Source: Brachionus manjavacas
Taxonomy: Eukaryota > Rotifera > Eurotatoria > Ploima > Brachionidae
NCBI GenBank assembly: GCA_019054805.1
Contig: JAHQIY010000015.1
Coordinates: forward strand, 1,744,001 to 1,808,000
Length of the DNA: 64,000 nucleotides
Direction of reading: 5' to 3'
A program made the position numbers and the translations under genes. The notes under the pieces were generated by a model that was not told the origin of the DNA, searched no databases, and saw only the letters and a list, made by a program, of their open reading frames with translations. The first letter of the stretch is position 1; each line of letters begins with the position of its first letter. Shown in pieces: positions 31,211-43,490 of the stretch.

Positions 31211-32687
31211 AATAAAAAATAATTAATTTCTCTTTAATTTTTTTCTTTTAGCAAAAAATCTTTAAAATTTGAAATATATCAAAACCGGTATTAATTTTGG
31301 TAATTGTTTTTTAACTAAAAGAGAAATTTTCTTCTCAATTTATTAATTTTGTTTAACTTATATTTATTTAATGTAAAAGTAATAATTTAAAAAAAAAACA
31401 ATTAAAACAAAATAAAAAAGATTTAAAAATTTTTAATTTTTAATTTCTTTTAAATTTACTCTTTGTAAAGCGTCTTTTGCATTGATCATTTATACCACTT
31501 ATGCTATCTGGAATTTAAAAAATATCCTGATTAATTCCTCATTTTGCTTTCTAGTACACAAATTGATAATGAGTTTAAAAGTTTTTTTTGCTTTAGCTAA
31601 TCGAAAAAACAAAGCTTTAAGAAATTTTGAAATACTCAACAAAATTCAAATTGATCGAGTGTAGTCCCGAGTGAAATTAGTCTCATTGCTATAAGTCTTT
31701 GTCATATTACTTTTCATCAACTTTTTAGCCTTTCTTTTAACCCATTTTTTATCTTAATATCTATTTTTAGTTGTTTGTTACACATCATCATTTGTATTTG
31801 AAAAAATCACTCAAATTAAAACTATAGAATTAAAAACATTTTAAATAGCTTAAACAGAGTGTCTATTATATTGAATGCAACATTATATGAAAACAAAAAT
31901 TCACTTTAAAAATTAATTTTAAATTTTATTTAAATCTTGTTTATTTTGAAAATGATGTTGCTTTTTCTTAATACATCAATTATCTATTTTATATCAATAC
32001 TTCATCATGGTCGTTAAATAAATTGAATGCGTTACTTTTGTAAGTGTTTCATGTTCTAAAATACTTATAATTATTATTATTTATTAATTCAAGCCTCATA
32101 GATTCAAAATTCAAAATAGTATTCTAAAAAATTCAATTATCGGAAAAAAATTATAATCAGGTATAAAGTCTTCTTTTAATAAATCATTTAAACCATTAAA
32201 GAAATAATCTGAAAAATAGTAAAAAATGGTTAATTAAAATTTTAAATTAAATTGAAAAAAAATTTTGAAACTTTATTTATAGAAACCATATAAAGCGGGT
32301 GCAATAAAAAAATTTTTTGAACCACTTTGTCGCAATAGAGCTACTCTTAATAATAAAAAAATAAATTTATCTTAATTTAAAATAAAGCCACTAAATAAAA
32401 TTCAAATAATAATCAACCAGTTTCTTCATTTTTTTTTTCTTGATAAATTTAAATTAAAACTTGGTAAAAATTTTTAAACCAACATATTGAAAAGAAAATA
32501 AAAACGCAAAGAATTGATAGTCTACTTTCGTTTTTTTAAAAGTCGACTCAAATAAAAAACAGATCTGAAGTAAAATTTTTTAATGAAAATAAAAGACGAT
32601 AAAAAATTTTTCTAAAATTTATTTAAAATATTTGATAGAGTATAAATTTACAATTAAACAAAAAAAGTTTAAAAATGTTGTAAAACA
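31210..32687. other. Intergenic, no gene seen
   Basis: AT-rich 3' flank of the PRDM8-like gene. The 60-codon plus-strand frame at 31482-31664 has no recognisable feature and no support. Confidence 0.4.
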
Positions 32688-33998
32688 TCACCTGTGGCTC
32701 GTTAAATGTCGAGTCAAATGATGTTTTTCTTTAAATGTTTCATTACAGATTTCGCATCTCAAAAATTTAATCTCACGACTTGATCTTTCTTTGGTTTCCA
32801 AGTTTTTTGAACCAACTCGAAAATTGTTCAAAAAATAATTAGATCTAGCCTCTTCTTTTTTGTGAAATGTTCTCATATGATAAACCAAGTCGCTTGTCAA
32901 TCTGAAATGAGTATTGCACTTAACACACCAATTTTGTAAATCAGGTGTACCAATAGGGCTATGAACAGGCCTTGAAGTCAAGGGTGACACTTGACTAGGA
33001 ATCGCAAGAGATAAATTGGGATTTCTGATCATATTCGGATTAATTGAAAGATTTTGCTTTAAATCTGATGTGTTTTTTTCAGACTGGTTCATAGTCTGGT
33101 ATGGAGATAAACTAGGAGATAGCGTTACTGATGATTTTTGACTAGTTAAATCCAATTTCGTTTGACTAGAAACATAATTATTTAATTGTGACACAAAATA
33201 GTCTCTTAAAGACTGATTAATGGAAACATTTTTAAGCATTTCTTGTACTGAAAATTCTATATCTGCAGTTACTCTCTTTTTAACAGGTAAATCACCACAG
33301 ACCAAATCTTCGTATTTTCTCTTCAAATTGTTTTCACCAAATTTGGGTCTATTCTCAATTTGTTTCGTATAATTCAAGTCTTTGAGCAAATTATTTATGT
33401 TATAGCTACAAAAGTAGCGATAATGTAGCATCAAATTGTATTGATACTGGAAAGATGTAGAGCATTTTTTACAAAAGTATTCCTTGCCTAAAAATTAATT
33501 TTATTTTATTTTTTTTTACAGAAAAAAAAATTTAATTTACTCGAATTGAAGGGAATGTATTGGAGACCAAGAGATATTTCTAAATCCTTGGAAGGAAATG
33601 CATTCAAAAAGTCATTTTTGGAAATTTTTTTGACTGCTTTAAAATAAACTTTGCTATCGTTAAAAATTATTTCCATATTTTGTTCTCGCGAGCTCTCAGA
33701 CAGTTCCATGTCATGCATCCAATTTAAATCATCCTCGAAAACCGACTAAAAAAATTATTTCTAAAGCAAATTAGCAGGCAAAAATTACTATATATCTAAT
33801 TCCTTGATTTTTCTTGTCATTTGTTTCTTTGAGCATAAGATCAATAGCTTTGGTTATAAAAAATTTCTCAAAAGAATCGCCAGAAAACTGCAAAGGACCG
33901 AATAAGCTTTCCGGTTCAACCGAGTCATCTAAAAGTCTTAGTCTCATGGTGACTTTTTTTCTAAATGAATGTTCAAAAATTATGGGCTCATGCCTCAT
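32688..33998 (-). CDS. PRDM8: PRDM8-like SET/zinc-finger transcriptional regulator
   Basis: Three exons: 33789-33998, 33541-33745 and 32688-33487; 1215 bases, 404 residues. A PR/SET domain spans about 30-140: ESLFGPLQF near the start, then LNWMHDMELSESSREQN, matching the W.R.V.SA...EEQN segment, and KVYFKAVKKISKNDFL. Where vertebrate PRDM8 has a WYG motif this protein has NAFPSK. The first zinc finger (FCKKCSTSFQYQYNLMLH...C) is C2HC. The C-terminal pair, WCVKCNTHFRLTSDLVYHMR and LRCEICNETFKEKHHLTRH, is nearly diagnostic of PRDM8/ZNF488, with a longer spacer here. PRDM8 is a nuclear repressor in neurons and some other tissues. The start at Met 33998 is the first in frame, but the frame stays open to a possible acceptor at 34013, so an upstream exon is possible. 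Confidence 0.88.
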
Positions 33999-34757
33999 TA
34001 AGTACCTAATTTTCTGGAGTGTTTGGATTAGAAAAAGCAGAAAAAAATAAATTTTTTTTTAGAGAATTTTGTATAAAATTAATTTGACTAACATTGATAA
34101 ATATGCAAAAGCTTTTAATATAGCAGTGAAAACTTATTTTGTGAGCATATTAATAATTTGTTATTTATTGGTATTTAAATTAGATACTTATAGTTTAAGT
34201 TGGTTGTTCGACAATTAAAAATTAGCTCAATAAATCTTTGGAGACAAATCAAATCGAAACAAAATGTTCGCAAAATAGAAACGGAAGAAAATAAGTATTA
34301 AATAGCAATTGAATATTGACGAGTTGACGAGAAATAAATTTGAAATTTAATATTCAATTATTTCTCATTAACCAAATAGGGAATTTAAGTTTTCATTTGA
34401 AGTGAAGATTGCAAATTAATTCAAGAAATAAAATCTAAATTAAAAGATTGAATAAGCATTATTGACTAGAGAATAAGTGTTTAATTTTTTCTGTTTTCAC
34501 GAGCCTGAAAAATTTGTAAACCAAGCAAAAAAACTAGTTATTTATTTATTTCTAATTGAATATTTTGCATACGATTTACACTTAATTAAGCAGATAGCTT
34601 TTGAAAATTTGCTTCGAGTTTAAGCTAAAAATTTAAGTGTCAAATATGAAATTATTAAATTTTTCAGCTAAAAATTTATCATGATCTAGGGCAAAATGTA
34701 AACATTTTGTTCACATAATCTCTGGTCGCAAATTTGGTAATCAAAATGGTTTAATTG
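33999..34757. other. Intergenic upstream of the PRDM8-like gene
   Basis: AT-rich, no gene seen; probable promoter region of the minus-strand gene. No specific site can be defended. Confidence 0.35.
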
Positions 34758-35636
34758 TTTGTGTTTGAATTACAAAATGTATCCAATGTTGAAATAACAT
34801 TGAAATAGTGCGTTGTTTCAAATGTTTTTTTTAGTTTCAAAAAAAAAAATTAAATTAAAATTGCAAGCATTTTCATATTTTAAATTAATCTCTTTAGTGA
34901 AATTAAATGAATTTAATTTTTATTTGGAAATTCTCGAAACTGATATAAAAATAAACAATTAAAGTTAAAAAAAATTTTAATTTGAAGGACCTTTAAAAAT
35001 AGCTTAGCTTTTGCTCTGATCTGGTCGACTTGGTATTACCCTTTTAACAATCCCGAAAACCCGAATGCACTCTCTACTTAATTCTTTGCCTTTAAACATA
35101 AATAATAAAAATTAAAGAAAATTAAAATTAATTTTTCACCCTTCAAGTGTTTGACTTTTGGGAACATAGACTCATCTATTTCGCAAATTTTACCCACTCC
35201 ACCCAATTTCAATTTTTAATGTAATTTTTTTTTCTATCTTATTTTTATCATTACAATAGCTTTTTTCTAAATAGATGAAAAAATTTCAAAATAGTTGAAC
35301 AATTTTTAGATAATGTTATGGTAAATTAATAGTTCATAAAACTTGAGAACAAGAATTTTTCCAGTAACAGGTGAACCCTAATTTATCTAACCGACCAGAC
35401 CTGATAAACTTTGTTTTTTCTTGATTGCATTTTTAAAAAAACTCAATTTATAAAAAAGGAAAACAGAGCGTAGATGGTTTTTATAAAGTCAAAATTTACG
35501 AAAAAAAACAAAGTTTTTTAATGTTTGGAATATTAACTTAAAATTATTTTTTTTTGAAACTGAAAAATATACTTGAAACATCGCACTTTATTAATGTAAT
35601 TTCAACATTGGATACATTTTGTAATTCAAACACCAA
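34758..35636. mobile_element. Long-TIR non-autonomous element, copy B
   Basis: Terminal inverted repeats of about 85 bases begin GTGTTTGAATTACAAAATG and continue through ATCCAATGTTGAAAT and the GTTTCAAA run. They are at 34758-34845 and 35550-35636. The interior matches copy A at 29860-30190. Same orientation as copy A; together the two flank the PRDM8-like gene. No ORF. Confidence 0.75.
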
Positions 35637-36112
35637 AAATTAGGCAAAATCAATTTTAGAATAAAAGTTTTAAATAAAATCAAATAAACTAAAGTGTAGT
35701 TTTTTTAAATTTTAATGTTTTTTAGCCATATTCAATTTTATACCTTTGATGTTTTTCAATAATTTTCCACACAAATACAGAGCTTGAATAGAATGATGCA
35801 ATTTTAGTTTAATTTTTTTTTACTTAATCATAAAATAAAATGATAAGAGTTAAAATTTTTCTAAGAATTAATTTTTGTTTTTTTTATTAATTATTTACTT
35901 TTTTTTAAATCTAAAATTTTTCTTATTATGTGACTAGCTATTGATCACCAAATATGTGATTAGAAATTATGTGAACAATTGATCACATTTTCCATTATAC
36001 CCATTTATTATAAATTTAAAAAAATAAGTTTATCAGCGTCTAATATTGTTTACGGGTTGACAAGTACTGTTTCGATTTTTTCCAAATCGCATCTGAAATA
36101 TGCAGTTCAGAC

Positions 36113-36632
36113 TAGTGTTGGTGTCCGTGCAAGCGGACAGTAAACAGGCCAAAATTTTCCTAAATCGTGAACGTGACCGTATTAACCGTTCCAAATTTGA
36201 CGGACGGACCTTAGCCCGTTTATTTTGGCGGGCTACTTTTTGGCCCGTTTAGCAGCCGTTTTAATTTAAACGGGCGGACAAAGTTCGAAATTTGGCGTGC
36301 GGGTTTGTAATTTAATAAAAATACTTTTCTTTAATAAAAAATTAAAAATAAATTTTTAAATATTTTTAAAAAACGGACTTGATTATTATTTTTTATTATT
36401 AGTCAAATTTTATAATTTGAATTTTTGCCGTTTCAGGTAGTTCTTTAGCGACCTGGTTAAAGTCAAAGTCACTAGAATTAAGGTTTTTAGAATAATATTT
36501 AAAAAATTATTTTATTTAAATTTAAACTGTTACTAAACGAGTCATAAAGTAGCCCGCCAAAATAAACGGGCTAAGGTCCGCGAGTAATTGCCCGTCTATT
36601 GGACCGGTTAGCTCTGTCCGCATCCAACTCTA
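36113..36632. mobile_element. hAT-like MITE, 520 bases, with perfect 8-base target duplication
   Basis: Element TAGTGTTGGTGTCCG...CCAACTCTA is bounded by identical GTTCAGAC at 36105-36112 and 36633-36640. The ends are inverted repeats of the hAT type (TAGxGTTGG). An internal inverted pair (GGACCTTAGCCCG near 36213 and CGGGCTAAGGTCC near 36567) makes it foldable over most of its length. The interior has GC-rich ends and an AT-rich core, and no ORF. Confidence 0.88.
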
Positions 36633-36639
36633 GTTCAGA

Positions 36640-38014
36640 CGTATTGTTATGTCATAAGTTGACAATGAGCTTGTATTTAATACTAAAATTCCTATTCTGT
36701 ACTTTTCATATTAATGAGAACATTTTGTCCTTTTCAGGAATAAATTTGGTGTTAGTTTAATCCTATTATGATCGATTGTTAATTTGATTAATTTATTTAG
36801 TAGATAATTAAATCGACTTTTAAAAATCAAGGAGAAAATCTAGTGAAAGAATTGGACAACATCCTTATATCATAAATTGCCTTAGAAAGAAGATCATTTA
36901 AATTTTTTTTTTATTAAAAAATGATATTTTTTGATGATTCATAACTACTCATTTCGAGATTAATTAGTAGTTTTATAGTCAACTAGAAAAATAAAAATCG
37001 ACTAAAAAAATTAATCGATTAAAAAAAATAATTCAATTTAATAATCGGTTAAAAAACTTAGTTGATTTAAAGTTAGTCAATTATTAAATCGATTTTTGAT
37101 AATCGAATGCCAACACTAAGGTTTAAAGAAGAAAGATTGGCAAAATATTTAACATTTTTACAAGCAGAATTGTTACGGAGCGGAACAAGCACGTATAACA
37201 ATTAAAATTTTGAAAAGCTAAATTGGACAAATTTTTTCAAGTCTAAAACATTGCTAAAGTTTGAAGAACAACGGACTAATGTATAATTGTGAAAGTAGTA
37301 AAATTGTGCTTCACAAATATACCAAGCTATAAGATGATTTAAAATTAATCAGTAAATATTTTTTTATATCAATAATTTAACCCCATCTGTATAGGTTAAA
37401 ATAAATTTTAGCGTATAAAACGATTTTATTTATAATTCTTTTTAATTTTTTATATTTGAAAGACTAACAATTTAAAAAAACTTAAATAATTTATTTCAAA
37501 AATTACAATATCTTAAAATGACTTATTTTTTAGAAATAAAATTTATTTTAATGATAGAAAAAGTAATTTTAGTTACAAAAAACAATTTCTAGCTGAGCCT
37601 TTTTTATCCGAAAAAAGTTAAAAAAAATCAAAATTCAAAAACACAAAAATTTAAATATACAAAATCTTAACAAAAGTGAATCAATAAAATTCTATTATTT
37701 AAAATTATTAAGAAAAATTTGATTTCTATAAATAAGAATATAATATTGAGGTTTTTTTATTAAAACTATTTTGACATAAGTAATACAAAGAAAAAATGGC
37801 TTTTTTGAAATTTTGAAATTACGTTGTCTAATTAAAACTCAATACTTAAGAATGTTAAAATTTGAAATATAATTACGCAATTATTTCTAAAAATGTAAAA
37901 TAGAAAAAAAAACTTGCCATATGGGTAAATTTAAATTAGATTATCTCTTAAAAGAAGATTCAAAAAAATTTGCCATTACGTAAATTTTCCACAAAACTGA
38001 AATCAAAATCTTAA
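36640..38014. other. Intergenic, transposon end and AT-rich sequence
   Basis: Around 36955-37125 there are repeated AATCGATT words, ending in ...ATTCGAATGCCAACACTA-like sequence at about 37100-37118. That resembles the right terminus of a hAT element, but no left end is visible. The rest is featureless. Confidence 0.35.
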
Positions 38015-38330
38015 GGGGTTGTGAAGTTCGTTTCAATTCGATCTTTTCAATTCATAAAAATTTTGATGACTTTTTTATTAAAAGAGATAATAAGCAAATT
38101 TGCTTAATACAGTATAATAAGTCTGCAAAACACTCTGAAGTTTTCTGAATTTTGCACGCCATTAAAAAGTATTCCAATCAAGTGTGCAATTACATTGCAT
38201 AGTTTTTTCAGACACAAATTTTTGGATTAAGCAAAGTTGCTTAACCATTAAGCATTTTACAGAACTAAATTATCTCTTTTAGTAAAAAAGTTATAAAATT
38301 TTTTTAATTGAAATGAACTTCACAACCGCA
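38015..38330. mobile_element. MITE with about 75-base terminal inverted repeats
   Basis: GGTTGTGAAGTTCGTTTCAATT (38017) and GAACTTCACAACC (ending 38327) start inverted repeats. They continue through the ACTTTTTTAxTAAAAGAGATAAT segments on both sides, with scattered mismatches. The centre, with TTGCTTAA motifs, is non-coding. Superfamily not determined. Confidence 0.65.
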
Positions 38331-40170
38331 ATTCTTAAACACATTTAGGCTAATTTTGATCAATTTTTAAATAAATTAAAAAAATAAATCTTATTTTTTT
38401 TTTAAATGTCAATTTAATAAAAAAGAAATTAGCTGCATGGATAGACAATGAGATTAAATTTTTAAAAAACAACTTTCCTTTCTTTACTTTTTGAATTTTA
38501 TCATAATTTAAATTTATTTGGCCCTGTATTTATAATTTTTTTTGATTATTTTTCAGACATTCTACAGAATAAACATTATTATCAAATAATTTTCTCGATA
38601 AAATTTAATTTTTTTGAAAACTTTCTAATCCATATCTAATCTATGTCATGAGCTATGACCGAAATACTTTTTGGGAAATAAATGAAAATAAATTTTTTAT
38701 TTAAGACAATTTTTTTATTTTAACTGTGTCATTAAAACTTTAAAAAATTAGAATTTGATATTTTATTTTTTTAAATAATTTAATTGTATTTACGTATTTA
38801 TCAAAATTTCAATAAAAAAAAGAAAAATAATCAAACATATTTTAATAAATCAAGCGAATTTTTTGAACTTTATTAAAAAAAAGAAGAATAAAATTTGAAT
38901 ATTTCTTATTTTGTGAATCATTATTTCAAATTTTATCAAAATTTATATTTCATTGAGACGCCAATTAAAAGAATATTATTGATCAGCCTACACAATATAT
39001 TTGAATCTAATCATGACTATTTGGTAATTTCCAGCTTCATGAATTCAATTTTTAAATAAATAATTAAATTTCTATATTTAATTAATTTCTTTTTTCAGTT
39101 AAATTGCTTTATCATAATTTTGTTTTACTTAGGAAAAAATTATAAATAAAAAGTTGATCATGCTTATTAAATTAGCGAGCATATTTTTTATATGTGAAAA
39201 AAAAATAGAATTTCAATAACTCAATCCGAGAAGAAAATTTTAAATTGGAGAAAAAATTTACCAAAAGTTATTTCAGAAATTTACATTGAAAAACAAATTT
39301 ATTAAAAGAAGAAATGAGTTTTATTTTTGTTTCTCTAAACTTTCTTAAATATTGACTAATGCACTTCTTAAATATTTTTTTGAAATTTTTTGAAATTTAT
39401 AAATTTTAAAAAAGCTAGATTACTTTATACAAATTAATAATTTTATTTTATTTAAAATTACTCGAAAAAGCAGGTAAATAGGTCTAGTGGCCGAATTTAT
39501 GCACTTCATGAATTTGCATATTCAGCCATATCAAAATAAAATATTAATCTAAAATAAAATCTAAAAATTTCGAACACCCTAGTTACAATTTAACTTAATA
39601 AAGACAAATCTAGAGTCTTTAGCTTTTTTAAAAATTAATATTTTTAATACATTAAATGATTAAGCGACGATCTAAATAAAACCAAAATATTTTCATAAAT
39701 AATTTTTTGATAAAATACCGTGTCGCAACCAACAAGATTTTGGCTTGATTTCCAAAGGCTCCTGGGACAAAATGAAATTTTCAGATGTAAAATTTTGATC
39801 AAAATTATTTTTTAAATAAAATTTTTATTTTTGACAGAAACATGATTCTATATATGAAGAATTCGACAATTCTATAGTAGATAGGTATTTTTCTTCTGAT
39901 CAAAGTATTTTTGTTTAAATTAAAAATTTTTAGCTTAAGTGAACTGAGCATTGCAAGTACCCTGCAATTAAATCCAAGTTCAAAAGAGTAATTATCTTTA
40001 AAACAATCTGATGATAACAAAATTGTATATTTATGATTACAGAGCGATTAATAGAACCATAAGTGATGTTATTTCAACTTATCTTTGGACAAGCGATTTA
40101 AGGCAGCCATGTTTTAATGGTATCCACGATTAATAAAAAATTTATAATTTTTTAACAAAAAATGATTAAG
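38331..40170. other. Intergenic, possibly with undetected upstream FAM13 exons
   Basis: AT-rich. No exon with FAM13 or RhoGAP similarity could be found, although the first exon recognised at 40171 begins inside a codon and needs something upstream. Minus-strand frame 39805-40020 is unsupported. Confidence 0.35.
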
Positions 40171-41858
40171 ATTCGAGAAAAAAGATCAAGAAATACGAAA
40201 AAGTTTCCAATGTTGAGCAAGAAAATTTAGATCTAATAAAAATTAATGACAAAGCTTCGTCTAAAATGGCCGTACCAACACTTGATTTTAGCTCTTTTAC
40301 AGAAAAAGAACCAAAAACCGACGAACTACCTAATAGAAAAGAGAGAAGGTACGAGTCTTGTATATTTTAAATTTGAATCATTTTTAAAACTTAAATTTAA
40401 TTGAATACACCTTGAGTGATTTTTAAGGATAAAAAATTTAATTTAATTAATTTACTAAGATTTTTTGAATAAAATTAAAATTTTTTAAATTCAAGCTTTT
40501 AAGGTCCCAATTTAAAAATTCTATTTGACCATTTGAAAAAAAAATGAAACTCACCTTTTTTTTAATCAAAGCTCGTTCGGAAAACAAAAATCTCAAGAGA
40601 ACATTTTAATCACAAAACAGGAATCAACAAGGAATTCAGTTGGTAAGTCGTTTAATGGCATTAAGATTGACTCTTGAATAATTTTTAATTTTATGAACAA
40701 ATGTTAGAACAACATTTTTTCATAAAATTAAAAATTAAAAATTGTAATCAAAAGTAAACTATTTTTCACAAAATTCAATAAAATAAATTTTAAATTCATT
40801 CTGAAAACAAAATTTTTTTCAAGATAATAAATCAAAAGGATTTGAGCCAAATATAAAAGTAAATTTGAATTTTTCCAATTATAAATCAAAAAAAATTTTG
40901 AATTTTTCAGCCAGAATTTCACAGTCATGTAAATGTTAAGCATGATATAGAAAGTTTATTGTATGAACTAAAACTGCTAAAAAATAACATCGGTATTTTT
41001 TTAATCATTTTTTGATCTGGGGAGTTTAAATTAAGAATAAAGAATCTAGCGAGTATTACAACCAAGAAGTGGAGAGTAGATTGTCAAAACAAGAGTTTGA
41101 AAAATTGAATTCAATGGCCTTAAATTTACGTGAGTTATTGAATCGTTTGCTTGAAAAAAGAAAAATCGCCAAACGAAACATAGTTGTTGAAAAGATGACC
41201 CGCGAAGAGATTCAATCTGAAAAAATTGACACTCAGAAAGAACTTTTAGCTTTCGAGGAAAAACATGGAAGACCAGTAGGCATTTTAAACTCATTTTGTA
41301 TCCAAGAAAATTGAATTATTTGTTTAAATAGCAAACAAAATTAGAAAAGGATCTGATGCGTCCATTGTATGATCATTACAGAAAAGTAAAGCGTCTTCTA
41401 TCTAAATATACAAGCAGTGTAAGATGTTTAAGTCAAAAAAATTTGAAATCTTTTTTATTTTGTAAAAGAAAGGAGTTGGCGAACTGAAGAACGAAGAAAA
41501 TCTTGTAGATGAAGATGAAATTCATAATATTAAGGACAACAAGCCATTTCTGAACCTCCACTCGCTTAGCCTGTGAGAGAAATTATTTTTTAAGAGGAAT
41601 TTTTAAAATTTTAAAAAATTTAGAAATGAATTGATAAAAGAAAAAGAGATGGCAACACTTGAAAAAATAAAATTAAAGGAATCTATAAAAAAATACGAAT
41701 TCGAATTCATTAAATCAACTGGTCGTTCACTGACAAAAGAGGACCGCGAGCTTCACAAAGAAGAATTCGAAAAATATAAATTTCTCAAAGCTAAGCTTAA
41801 ATTGGTCGACGCATTGATCGAAAAATACGAAATCAACCATTTTTCTAAAGCAAAATAA
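40171..41858 (+). CDS. FAM13 family protein, C-terminal region (5' end unresolved)
   Basis: Seven exons with agreeing phases: 40171-40348, 40572-40642, 40915-40992, 41043-41275, 41332-41418, 41469-41572 and 41624-41858. They give 327 residues after a split first codon. SRKKIKKYE matches the K/RKIRKFE segment of FAM13. Exon 4 ends with LLAFEEKHGRP, spliced to QTKLEKDLMRPLYDHYR, the HGRPVTK...MKPLYDRYR signature. The last exon has FIKSTGRSLTKEDREL and FLKAKLKLVDALI, the TGRSxxKEDR...KAKLRLLE signature. Much is predicted coiled coil and highly charged. No RhoGAP domain is seen in the window, so this may be a short form like the GAP-less FAM13A isoform, or the 5' exons were missed. Vertebrate FAM13A is linked to Wnt and Rho signalling; function here is unknown. 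Confidence 0.75.
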
Positions 41859-43490
41859 AAATTTTTATAAGTTTTTTTATTAAAATTATATTTTTTAGGT
41901 GTTTATTTATAGACCTATAAAGCATCAGTTGAATCATTTAAAAATTTTTTTTATATTTTAATCAAAATAGATGCAAAAAATTCCTGATGCATTGACTAAT
42001 CGCTCAACAATCATTTTTCTCTTGATTATAGCATATTTTTGTATTTTGAAAATATTTAGAGTAAATAAAATTTATTGTAAATAATTGTTTAAATTTTTTG
42101 AAAAATAAGGCTACGGTGCGTCATTTTTATCCCAAGTCAAAAATATGGTTTTGATTTAATAAATCGAAATTATTCCGAAAATAAATTTCCTTTAGTTGTT
42201 AAAATAAATTGCTTTGAATAGACGAAGAATTCGTTTTGAGCTTAATTTCCGATCAGAATTTCTAGATTCACTATTAAAATTAAAAAAACAATAATTTTTT
42301 TGTTTGTGGAAACAATTATCATTCATGGCAATGATGATTTTTTATTTAAAATAAATCATAGATTTTTTTAAGAGGTAGACGTTTTATCAATTTAATTAAC
42401 ATTTCATTTTTTTAAATGTTGTCCTAGAACTAAATGTGAAAAAGAAAATAAAATAAACCATTTTAAAATTTTAATTTTTATGTTTTATAAGTAATTAGGG
42501 ATTATTTTCCTATTTGTTATTATTGAAGACTTTTTTGAATGAAAAGTTTAAAAGTATCTGCCAGTAAACTATGTTTTGACGTGATAATTCTTCTAAATTC
42601 ATAAAAAATTTAGAAATAATTTTTTTAACTTTCTAATTCATCATTTTGACTAATTTTAAAAAAATTTTGTTTTGAGAAATTTATAAATAAATGCTTTATG
42701 AAATAAAATTTCAAAATTACGTTTTATTTTTAAAATTAAGTTTAAATTTTAGGATAAAGTAGGATTTCGTAAAAATAAATTTAAAAAATTTAATTATTAA
42801 GTTAAACATTAATTAAAAAAAAATTCTCATTCTGAAATTGAAATTTTAAATTAAAACATAAATTTTTTATATATTGTTTTATAGAAAAAAATCAACTCAA
42901 TTTTATTTAATGAATATATGACAAAAGCAATATTCAGAAAAAATTTCCAGAATATTCGTTTTTGAAGCGGACTAAGGCTTCAAAAAGCCAGGTATATCTA
43001 AAATTTGAATTCAAAATTTATTTTATTTAGATCCCATTGACAATTATTCAGAACTAATTGGAATTTTTTTCTAATTTTTATTGTAAAGAAAGTATATTTT
43101 TCAATTTAAAACTCAAACCACCTCTCTTATTAATTTAAATTAAATATTAAGTTAATATCTATTGTTTCATTTAAAAAAAAGAATAGACAAATAAAATTAA
43201 AATAAACCTTAGTAAAAAATGATGCTGCAATAGTTTGGATGGATAAATGTGATGCCTCAATGAGTTTACAGAAAATTTTCCTCATTCGAAACTAAACATT
43301 ATATATTAGTGAATGATGCTGAACATAGGTAACCAAAACCATTTAAATAGGCAAACTCAATTGCATAACATACAAATTTTAGGAATAAATTTATAAACTT
43401 CGCATCTTTCTTTTTCAAATAGCTTTTCAGTTTTAATGATCTATTTGTGCTAAGAAATTCAAGAAAATTTATCACAAAAATTCTAATTAA
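41859..43490. other. Intergenic, no gene seen
   Basis: AT-rich sequence between two plus-strand genes. It holds the FAM13 3' flank and presumably the promoter of the GRAM-domain gene. No motif is strong enough to name. Confidence 0.4.

Noticed and set aside
40041-40125. Possible upstream FAM13 exon
   Set aside because: An acceptor, a phase-1 donor and an open frame exist, but the translated residues show no FAM13 similarity and the donor is weak.
39805-40943. Two 71-codon minus-strand frames (39805-40020, 40728-40943)
   Set aside because: AT-rich Ile/Phe/Lys/Asn products; one overlaps FAM13 exon 3 on the other strand. Chance frames in low-GC sequence.
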